Below, in pieces: positions 19,875 through 27,851 of a DNA stretch of 27,851 nucleotides. This DNA comes from Vitrella brassicaformis (Eukaryota; Sar; Vitrellaceae). Made by a program: the position numbers and the translations under genes. Under the pieces are notes generated by a model. The model searched no databases and was not told the DNA's origin. It was given only the letters and a program-made list of their open reading frames with translations. Positions within the stretch are counted from its first letter, which is position 1; the number at the start of each line of letters is the position of its first letter. Location of the stretch: assembly GCA_001179505.1 (NCBI GenBank), contig CDMY01000547.1, positions 25,905-53,755 of the forward strand, in the 5' to 3' direction.

Positions 19875-20344
19875 CTGACGTGTGTGTAGGAGATGGGTGG
19901 GTGCCTGCCTGTGTTGTCGTGACTGACAAGTTTTGAAGTGTCGTGCGCGCAAAGTGTAAGTGTGTGTGCGCGTGTGTAGACTAGTGGATGGATGGATGAG
20001 TGTGGGATTCCTGCGTGTCGTGTCGATGTTGGTGTGTTGGTTGCATTTCATTTTGTAGTCCGGAATATTTGTACGTACACATCCATCCATTTCATTCGCC
20101 TCTGCTGAATGCCATGGGATGTGTGTGAGTGAATCGATACACACAATAAGACAGACACGTACGTACGGCAATTCAGCCCATGCACTCATACTGATGTGTA
20201 GTCTATATGGGTGGCCATTGGAAAACACGTTCGTTCATCGATCCGATCGACAAACCGAAGGCACTTGGCTGCCTGCCTTTTGTATGTCACCCAACACAAC
20301 CAACACACCACGGTACACGCGCTGCACTCTCTCTAGCTCTCTCG
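19875..20344. other. Convergent intergenic region
   Basis: 470 bp between the FAM210-like and LTV1 stop codons, presumably both 3' UTRs. GGAT and CCAT repeats (about 19986-19997, 20081-20090) and short TG stretches. No gene is seen. Confidence 0.55.
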
Positions 20345-23300
20345 TCACAAACGGAATCTCCTGACGCCCTCCGGCACGTCGTACCTGCCCGCCTGCTTCT
20401 TCACCGCCACCTCTTTCTTGGCCTCCTGCAGCCATCCCAGCCACACGCGGCACAAGCTGGATGGATGGATGGCCAGATTGGTGGCTCGGCTCATTCACCG
20501 ACAGACCTTGAGAAGCACTTGGTTTTCCTTCTTCATCGTGCGCACCAGTTTCTTGGCGTCCTTGACAGCCTTCTTGCGCTCACTGCAAGCCAGGCACAGC
20601 ACACACCCACACAAGTATCTATCTGTGCTGACTGACTTGCTGTCTGTGTGTTGGTTGCCTCCCTCACCGCCTCTCCTCGGCCGTCTCGCCCTTGCGTCTG
20701 GTCGTATTGACCTCTGGCAGCTGCAGCAGATCGCCCTCGGGGATGGGCGGCGGGGCGCCACGGGAGCCAGACGACGCACCCGTATAGTCCGCAGGCAGGT
20801 CACGACGACTGTACACACACACACACACGCACACCTCATTCGACAGTCGAGATGCATGCACCAGCAATGGGCATGTCCGATGGCTAACGTGTCGATGGGT
20901 ATTTTCTTTGGCGGGTTTGCGGCGGTCGCGGCTGCCTTGGAGATCTTGTAGGGGTGGTTGTAGAGGTTGCTCTTGGTCGATAGGATCGTCTCACAATCCC
21001 TGATTTGTGTGAACAGGATGCCATCCACAGAACGTCCATCCATACTCATGCGCTGCGCTGTTCATCCGAGCACATCTCTCACACCATGTCCTCACCATTG
21101 CTCCTTCTCGACTTGCTCGCCAAACACCTGCAGCCAACCAGATAAGACAGACGACACTCATCGATGCAGGCAGGCCCTCGTGGCTGCCTCTCTCTCTTTC
21201 TGTGTCTGTGTCTGTGTCTGTGTGTGTTGCCATTCGTTAGTGACCTCGTCGTATGTGGGCGGCGGCTGCAACTCCATCTCCTCCGCCCTCGCCAGGACCC
21301 TCTCCTTGTCAAGCGGCACATCCTCCCCGCTTTCATCGGATAAGGAGGAGGAGGCATCATCGTCCTCTGAGCTGTCGCTCTCATGGCCAGGGTCCTGGTC
21401 GCTCTTCCCTGTGTTTAGCACGGTCGTTGCCTGCGCTGCTGCTCCTGCCGCTGCTGCTGCATCAACACGTGTTTTCTCCTCTGCAGTCAGACACACACAC
21501 AGACGTCATGTGTGGACATCTAGGAGGGATGTGTGTGGTGTGTGTGTCTTTCCTTCGTCCTTTCATTCTTTCTCACTTTTCTGTTTGTCAAGGAATTCGT
21601 CCAGGAGGTCGTCATACTGCTCGATGCGGCCCCGGGCTTCGTGCAGCCGCGCGTCGTCCTCATCAAGCTGGAACGATCAAACACACGCAGAGAGAGCAGC
21701 GATCGATGCGCGTCAGTGTCAGGCCTCCCTCCCTCTGTCGGTGCGTGTGTACCTCCCCGATTTCATCTTCGTTGTACTCCTCCTCCATGATCTTGTCAAA
21801 CCTCTCGTCAAGGCCGTCCACAACCCTGAACACAGCACAGCACACACATGAATGCAATCTATCCATCCTCTCTGTCTGTTGCCATCTATCCATCCATTCA
21901 GCCATCAATGACCGACCTGTTGCGCCTGGTCGTTCCCGACATCATTGAACCGGTCTCCGATCGGCCGTCTGTGTGTGGTGGTGCCGATGCTGCTGCTGCT
22001 GCTGGACCCCCCCTGCCGTCTTGTGCGCCATGTGTGCCGTCCATGAGTCCCTTCCACTGCAGATAGGCCTCCAGGTCAGGCCGGCCGGTCTTCTTGGGCG
22101 CCCACCCGCCCCACAGCAAGTCGGACTCGTCCACCTGACACGCAAGCAGCACACATATCTGTCCGAACGTCCGTCGTGCCGTGTGTAGGTGCCTGCGTAC
22201 CTCTGGTTGGTCGTGTGCAAGTTGGTCGAAGAAGTCGTCGGTGATGTCATCGAAAACCTCGGGCTCCTCCAGCGCACGCTGCACCTCACGCTCTGCAAAC
22301 ATACACACACAGCCCAGACATACGCCAACATCTTTGTACGTCTGTCACGTCACGTGGGTGACGATGTCTATGTGTGTCTGTCTGCCTCATAGATCTCACT
22401 GACTGACCCACTTACCGTCTTTGTTCATGAGTTGAGGGTTGCGGTCGTATCGTGGGTCATAGTGCGACCCCTCCAGGCTCGCCACATACACACCACCAGC
22501 ACCCCCGATGGGCTTGAGGTGCTGGTTGTAGTCGTAGCCGTCCTTGGGGAAGTAGCACTCGCCAACCTGCATGGCATGGACCCAAGAAACCAACCATCCA
22601 CCACATCCAGCCAGCCAGCCAGGTTAGTGTGGATATATGTGCGTGCGAGTCAGTCAGCGTCTGCGCGTGCCACTCACCAGCTCTGCCTCCGGTTCGTCCG
22701 TTGACGGTGGTGCAGCCACTGCAGCAGCAGCAGCAGCGGCTGGTTGAGCAGGAGAGGCCGGCTCCTCCAAGCCACCTTCATCCCCTTCCAACTCCTCGTC
22801 CTCATCGTCGTCATCATCGTCGATGTCCTCCCACTCATCCGCCGCCTCCTCGCCGCCCAGCGCCAGCCGTCGGGCGGTCGCCTCCAGCTCCTGCACCTGA
22901 CCCATCAAACATGCATGACACACAGGGAAGGAGGGGAGGAATCTACCTACTGAGCTGAGTCGAGTGGCGTGCCTGCCTGCCTGCCCGCCTTGTGTGCTCA
23001 CCTCGTCTTCCCACTCGTCGTCTTGGCGCAGGCTGGAAAGGGCCTCGGACGGGATGTGGGCACGCTGAAGAGACTCATCAGCCGCACCATCAGTGCCCTG
23101 AGCACGCACGCCCATCACGACGTACGCTGTGTGGCTTGGCAAGCCTTTGGCGCAAACAAACTGATTGTGTTGTGCGTGTGTGTTGGTACCTACCGGTTTG
23201 TTGGTGATGTGTTTGAGTACGAATTTGGATGCGTGCGGGTCGTCGATGAGTGCATCGTGCTGCGACCGGTGCACCACCTGGAAGTGGAGCGCGTTCTTCT

Positions 23301-23410
23301 TGTCAAACTTCTTCTTCACCTGCACACAACACACCAGCGATCAGATGGCCGCAGACAGACACCGTCCAGTCGTCGGACGAAAGATGGGTCATGTATATCT
23401 ATCGTACCAT
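20345..23410 (-). CDS. LTV1: LTV1 40S ribosome-biogenesis factor
   Basis: Fifteen exons on the complement (23408-23410, 23194-23319, 23002-23097, 22678-22896, 22416-22566, 22201-22292, 21917-22134, 21753-21825, 21577-21667, 21245-21480, 21096-21127, 20889-20999, 20668-20808, 20507-20582, 20345-20425) join in phase to 581 aa. LTV1 marks: the N-terminus KKFDKKNALHFQVVHRSQ with a following D-A-L; FPKDGYDYNQHLKPIG (about 153-168); acidic runs; EEEYNEDEIGE; DCETILSTKSNLYNHPYKI (about 447-465); and a basic C-terminus with TAEERRERKKAVKDAKK. LTV1 accompanies pre-40S subunits from nucleus to cytoplasm with Rps3/Enp1 and is released by casein kinase 1. Length is in the family range. The initiator ATG is alone on its coding exon, followed at once by a phase-0 donor (ATG|gtacga). 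The sequence around the ATG (AAAATGG) fits a start. Confidence 0.9.
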
Positions 23411-23480
23411 TTTGAAATCCGGCCGTCAGGTATCCATCCTCAGGATCTCCGATTGAATTAGTCACCCTTTCGAAGCTCGC
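23411..23480. promoter_or_regulatory. Very short divergent promoter between LTV1 (-) and bL25 (+)
   Basis: Only 70 bp separate the LTV1 ATG from the upstream-most bL25 ATG, or 175 bp if bL25 starts at 23586. Both genes serve ribosomes (cytosolic biogenesis and mitochondrial translation), so co-regulation from one promoter is plausible but inferred. Confidence 0.5.
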
Positions 23481-23513
23481 ATGGGGGGCCTAGGACATTA
23501 CGTGAAACTGCTC
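23473..23513. promoter_or_regulatory. Shared promoter element, copy 2
   Basis: AAGCTCGCA at 23473-23481, a 9-bp spacer, then a 23-bp core at 23491-23513 (TAGGACATT, A, CGTGAAAC, T, GCTC). It differs from copy 1 at two of 23 core positions. It lies 81 bp upstream of the LTV1 ATG and overlaps the first codons of the longest bL25 frame. Confidence 0.6.
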
Positions 23514-24958
23514 GTCGGAGGGAGGGAAGGGAAGGAACGAGATTCGGTGCTTTTGTTCGTCGAGCTGTTTGGATCTATCTATCCGATGGGATACAAAGGG
23601 CTTCTTCGTCGCGCTGCGTGGCCCCTCGTTCACCAGGAAATGGTTGCGTATTTCCGGCAACGGCCGCCCCGCGACTCGACGGTGAATCTGGAGGTCAAGG
23701 AATGGCCAGCCTTTGCATCAAAAGAAGACATCGTCGCAGATGGGCATGTGCCAGGTGTGTGTGTGGGTGTGTAGAGATGCAGGTTTGCATCATTGTGTCG
23801 CGTTTCTTGTGTTAACTGCGGATCTCGGCAGCTGTGGTATGGAAGTACGGTCCCGACCGTCGCGTGTGTCTGCCGGAGAAAGAAATCCTCGAGCTGGCTT
23901 TTGACGAACCCGACGGTCATCTCTCCCACCGTAAGCTCACTCATGTGCCGTGCACTCATTCGTGTCGTTGGTTGGTTATTGTGTGTCGTGGATGCATGGA
24001 TGTCTGTCTGTGTGTCAGTGTTTTCTGGGCGCCTGTATAGATTGCATGTTGGTCAGTGGATCGAAGAGTGCATCGTCCAGCACGTGCAGGCGGACCCACG
24101 TACGTTAAGCCGACCGGCATGGGGCATTCATCCTCTGCCTTGTGTTGTGCATCCATCGTCGTTTCTGTTCCTCTCTGTCTGTTTGCGCTGCAGTGGACAA
24201 ACACTTGTACTTCGTTAAGTTCCAGCGTCACGTGCCCGGCCGCATGACGCAGGTGTCCATTCCTGTGAGTCTGATTGGCCTGCTCGGCTGCCCGGCCTAC
24301 TTGAAAGGTAGGTCACATACACACACGGATCTGCATGATCTGGGAAGCACACGAGTCAGTCCAGTGCACTGCCACCTCTTCTCTTTATTGTGTGCCGCTG
24401 GTTGGTTGGTCGTGTGTGTATATGGATTGATTGATCAGGGTATCACGTCGAGTTGGTCATGCCGACCGTTGAGTGTGAGGTGGTGGGCGATCACATCCCG
24501 CCGCCGTTCCTCTTGGACGTGTCGAAGCTGCACTTCAAGAGCCCTTACAGTGCTATCACTCTCAGAGACATGCTGGTACGTACGCTGGCAGAAAGAGAAA
24601 CACACCCACCTGTTGGTTGATGTATGTGATTAGCGTCTGTTTGTCGCCTGTTATCAGCCTCTGCTGCCCTCTGACGGCACCGTCCGCTTTTCTCGAAAGT
24701 ACGACCTCGACAGAGCAGAGGTCTGCTGGACCTATGAAGTCGGCAAGGTGCGCAATGCATAGCTGACAGGCAACACACACACACACACGCAGAGAAGGGG
24801 TCCACTCACATGTCTGCCTATTTATTGTATTGATGCGGCAGATCCCGGAGGTGCCTTTGCCGAAGGACTGGAGGGATCCCAACTTCATCGACAGGAAGGG
24901 CAAGCTCATGAGATTGACGTACCGCAACTTTTGGCCGTCGCAGGGCCAGGAGAGATAG
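23481..24958 (+). CDS. bL25 (TL5/CTC-type) ribosomal protein, probably mitochondrial
   Basis: Seven exons (23481-23754, 23832-23930, 24019-24099, 24194-24307, 24439-24575, 24658-24747, 24842-24958) join in phase to 303 aa. The bL25 marks are a GHVPGVVWKYG segment (compare G-x-I-P-G-V-V-Y-G), LYFVKFQRHVPG, IPVSLIG, ECEVVGDHIPPPFLLDVSKL and a C-terminal beta domain like TL5. bL25 binds 5S rRNA in the large subunit of bacterial-type ribosomes. The 80-90 residue N-terminal extension, with an LLRRAAWPL stretch, suggests an organelle presequence, more likely mitochondrial because no ER signal peptide is seen. The start is uncertain: ATG 23481 gives the longest frame, but a promoter element shared with another locus overlaps it. 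ATG 23586 (MGYKGLLRRAAW) would give 268 aa with a better presequence. Confidence 0.75.
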
Positions 24959-25354
24959 ACGAGTGCGGTGGTGTGTGGGGGGTGGGGTGGGGCGGTGGAG
25001 GAGACAATCGGCGACACATTATGTATGTCGTCCAGATCTCGTTTACGTGTTTGATGGGGCTCGGGGGTGAGAAGCAGCATGCGCTTCGGGTATGTGAATG
25101 AATGCATGAATGAATGAATGACACGGATGAATGAGTGCGGTCTGATCTTCCGTGCTGTTGGTGGCTGTCTGGATGAAGTGTCCATGATGACTGTCGTGCT
25201 GAGATCATCCATCGACGAAGCGATTAATTACAGCTAATCCTCTCAACACGGGCCCTCGACGAAGTGTGAGTTGGGGTAGGTCCCCGTGTAATATGCTTGC
25301 ATATGCTGGGAAGCGCAGCCACACTCATCTTCCTTCAGAAGTAGAGGGCTCCAC
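24959..25354. other. Intergenic region between tandem genes
   Basis: 396 bp between the bL25 stop and the APEX2 start. It contains a G-rich GGGGTGGGG-like stretch (about 24976-24997), GAATGAAT repeats (about 25098-25120) and, nearer the APEX2 start, ATATGCTTGCATATGC (25290-25305), a hexamer direct repeat around TTGC. It should hold the bL25 3' UTR and the APEX2 promoter. Confidence 0.5.
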
Positions 25355-27851
25355 ATGTACATCATCAGCTGGAATGTGGTGAGCAGCGACAAACAAGGCA
25401 GGCAGGCAGGCAGGCAGATCTCCGACGAACAAGGCAGGAAGGCAGGCAGGCGATGCTTACGACACTTGTCGTTGTGGATCTTGCATGCGTGGAGGCCGGT
25501 TGGGCGACCACCTTTTCACTCATCAAGCAGCACTACGGCAGCCTGACCGACTTCCTTGCCAAGCACAGTGTGGACATCTTCTGTATCCAGGAGGCGAAGG
25601 CCACCGTAGAGAAGCTCAAGACCGAGCCGAAGAGCTATGCGGCCAACGAGGAGGGATACGACACATTCTGGGCGTGGTCAGCTGCTCACTGCATCCACCA
25701 TTTCCATGTGCTGCGAGGGTGCGCACACGTCTGTATGTGCGTGTTGCGGTGTTTGTTTGCAGCTGCAAGGGCAATGCCAAGCGCGGGCTGATGGGTTACT
25801 CCGGGTGTGCGACCTTCGCAAAGAAGGGCCTCACTCTTCGGGCGGACAGCGAGCCATTCGCTGACGCAGAGCTCAACGCAGAGGGAAGGTATGTATCCAC
25901 AAAGGCAGGCACGAACAGGCAGATCGGTGTGTGTAGGCCTGTGTGTGGTTCTTTCGGTTCCAGGGTGTTGGTGACGGAGCATCAGCACTTCATCATCATC
26001 AACAGTAAGCATGTCCTTCCTTCACCACTCACTTCGCCCCACCCACCTCCCTCGTCTGTGGCCTCGTCTTCCCCTCAGTCTACGCGCCGACGAGCGGCAA
26101 GGCCTACGATCGCCTTCCCCACAAGCTGCGTTTCTTCAATGCGCTCCGCGACCACATGAACCACCTCCGCCGCACCACAGGCAAGCCCATCATCCTCCTA
26201 GGCGACCTCAACATCGCATTCGGGCCGCGCGACGTGACGCCCAAAGACCGTATCATCGACCTCACTACCCTGAGTGAGTCGCGAGAAGCAGCCAGAAGGC
26301 CCCCCACATGAGATCTCCCTCTGTGTGTCTGCCTGTCTGCTCAGGAAGATGCTGTTCGATCTCAAGAAGTCGGCCATGCCGTCAAAGGCCCTAGCAAAGC
26401 TTTTCTGACCTCTTGATGAAGGTGCGATTCTGAGCTGGAGAGGCCTGTATGTTATTTACTTCAACTACTTCCGGGCGATACCTTTTGAGCAACTTCGGAT
26501 TCTTCTCATCACCCACACACACAACGCCATTCCCTCTGCTTGGTAAGCCCTGATAGCCCATAGTCACATTATCTTGCACACACGCCCTCAGATTCTGGCC
26601 TGCACCTTCTTTCTACGCGTCCTGCTCTCACTGAGTGCGGCCCCCAGTCTCCCTCTCTCTCAGCGACCATGAGTGGAGCGCTCAGATCCGCATCGGCCTG
26701 GACCACTGTGTCGTCTCCGACCCCCAGCTCGCAGACGAGGACTGCGACCGCCCCAACGGCCTCCTCGCCTTCCCTCCCAACTCAATCTCTGTCGGCCACT
26801 TTGCCGACTGTTGCCGGGCGCTTGGCGAGCCGCTCAGTGCTGGCGATGTGGATCGCTTAGCTGAGGCCGGTCAGACGTACTACAGCGCGTGTCTGCGGCG
26901 GTGGATGTCGCGGGTGATGGAGGAGGACCGCATGGTGGACTCGTTTGTGGAGTTCTTCCCCAATGCCAGAGGACAATTCACGTCGTGGGAGCAGTACACC
27001 AACGGCAGATACGTCAACGAGGTGGGTGGTTGGGTGGACACATGGACGTGTGTGGGTGTGTGGGTGTGGGGGTGGCTGGGTTTGGACGCGACACGCATGG
27101 CATGGGATGTGTGGTGTGGTCGATCTCGGGTGTGTGCAGGGTGCTCGGCTGGACTATATCCTGGTGGACGAGGCCCTGTTTCGCTCGCACGCTGTGCGGG
27201 GTCCGCTCCCGCCCGACTGCACCGAAGACACATTCGACGCGCCTGAGACCGCCCTGCAACTCGCCACGGCGAATGGTTGCAGACATACGGCCGGCCACAC
27301 GTGTCTGTCTGTCCGTGTCTGTCTTATCTATCCTTCCTCACTCAGGCCGATTCACTCCCGCCCTCATGGATGGGGGCGGGCTGATCGATGCCTCCCAGCC
27401 GGTATACGACACGCAGTTCCTCCCCCCTCACACCGGCATGTGCTACACGCCCCCCAAGTTCAGCGACCACATCGCCGTCACCCTCTGCCTCGACAACACG
27501 CCCCACACACCCGCCGGCCACCACATCGACTTCGGTCAGCGCGTGGCCGTCGACATGAAGGACACCAAGACCACCAGGTCGCAGCCACACAGAGGGTGGA
27601 AGGGCATCCAGAGCTTCTTCCAACCGGCACCCAAACCGACCCCTGCGGCCAACAACCAAAGCAGCTCTGCAGCACCAGCACCAGCACCAGCTGCAGCGAA
27701 CAACGGCAACAAGAACAATGGCAGCAGCAGTGGTGCGATCGACTTGACGGCCGGTGACGATGCGAATGGTACGGGGGCTCCCGTGAGGCAGCCAACGCAG
27801 CAGCAGCAGCAGCAGCAGCAGAGTGGGCGTGGCAGTGCGAGTCGAGGCGGG
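25355..27851 (+). CDS. APEX2: APEX2-type AP endonuclease (3' end beyond window)
   Basis: Confident exons: 25355-25378, 25495-25676, 25763-25888, 25964-26004, 26079-26273, 26664-27021, 27140-27275, 27346 to the window end. Exonuclease III-family catalytic motifs appear in order: ISWNV, DIFCIQEAK (metal-binding Glu), GYSGCATFAKKG, INIYAPTSG, GDLNIAF (Asp/Asn pair), FTSWEQY, RLDYILVD and the final SDH (catalytic His). The GYSG-type loop, the long insert before FTSWEQY and the C-terminal extension with IQSFFQPAP, a PCNA-binding-like motif, point to APE2 rather than APE1. APE2 acts in nuclear base-excision and single-strand-break repair. The GRF zinc finger expected at the end would lie outside the window. 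The junction between 26273 and 26664 is unresolved: phases do not match (phase 1 against phase 2), so an extra small exon or the donor at 26285 (giving phase 2) is needed. A polyQ run lies at about 27799-27822. Confidence 0.85.
25396..25452. repeat. GGCA repeat with internal duplication in APEX2 intron 1
   Basis: Two similar segments (about 25387-25416 and 25420-25452) each start with GACRAACAAGGCAGG and continue as GGCA tetranucleotides. They occupy the first APEX2 intron and look like a local duplication. Confidence 0.75.
26274..26663. other. Unexplained insert-like intervening sequence in APEX2
   Basis: This 390-bp interval separates two APEX2 exons, far longer than the roughly 75-130 bp of the other introns in this gene. 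From 26344 to about 26600 the composition is more even and less repetitive than nearby introns. It contains a plus-strand frame (EDAVRSQEVGHAVKGPSKAF, from 26344) and a 62-codon minus-strand frame (26391-26579). A small unrecognised exon, or a decayed inserted sequence, may be present. Confidence 0.4.

Noticed and set aside
18747-20228. 493-codon minus-strand open frame opposite the FAM210-like gene
   Set aside because: It is antisense to a recognisable two-exon gene. Its translation is Arg/Pro/His-rich with no domain, as expected for a shadow frame in GC-rich sequence.
20967-21851. 294-codon plus-strand open frame opposite LTV1
   Set aside because: Low-complexity Ser/Cys-rich shadow that ignores the LTV1 introns; no recognisable family.
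23473-23513. Explaining the shared element as transposon ends
   Set aside because: Both copies are in the same orientation, with no terminal inverted repeats or target-site duplications visible around either.
1-27851. A prokaryotic operon, defence island or phage region
   Set aside because: Dense spliceosomal introns, eukaryote-specific families (LTV1, Ariadne, 3R-Myb, mARC) and ER/plastid targeting sequences rule this out.

Overview
This is a nuclear window from an intron-dense protist, not a prokaryote. Almost every gene is cut into short exons by GT-AG introns of roughly 50-150 nt, and many introns carry TG-rich microsatellites just before the 3' splice site. One protein (the SOUL protein at 9897-12324) has a signal peptide followed by a transit-peptide-like segment. 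That arrangement is known from algae with secondary (complex) plastids of red-algal origin. Together with the compact layout, a chromerid-type alveolate such as Vitrella is my best guess. That is inference from style and content, not a database match.

I reconstructed ten protein genes by joining exons with consistent reading phase. In order they are: (-) mARC-like MOSC protein 931-2459; (+) Ariadne-type RBR ubiquitin ligase 3163-6768; (-) probable plastid DUF6816-like protein 8071-9241 or further; (-) plastid SOUL heme-binding protein 9897-12324; (+) R1R2R3 Myb protein 12482-15386; (-) coiled-coil/SPRY protein 16874-18467; (+) FAM210/DUF1279 protein 18738-19874; (-) LTV1 40S ribosome-biogenesis factor 20345-23410; (+) bL25-type (mitochondrial) ribosomal protein 23481-24958; (+) APEX2-type AP endonuclease, cut by the window end, 25355-27851. 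A possible last exon of another gene lies at the left edge.

Several neighbours are head-to-head with very short shared promoters: SOUL/Myb 157 bp, SPRY/FAM210 270 bp, LTV1/bL25 70 bp. Two of these promoters share a near-identical 23-bp element. Longer gene-free stretches lie mostly between convergent genes and are filled with simple repeats (CAGA, GGCT, CCAT, CA/TG, GTGTG). One 300-N assembly gap, bordered by a 21-C run, falls inside a SOUL intron and appears to remove no coding sequence.

The genes are unrelated housekeeping functions (molybdenum redox enzyme, ubiquitin transfer, plastid tetrapyrrole binding, transcription, ribosome assembly, mitochondrial translation, DNA repair), so this is not an operon or defence island. 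The most interesting points are the RBR ligase whose RING1 has lost three zinc ligands while its catalytic RING2 cysteine is intact, the shared bidirectional-promoter element, and the SOUL gene in which signal peptide and transit peptide each sit on their own exon.
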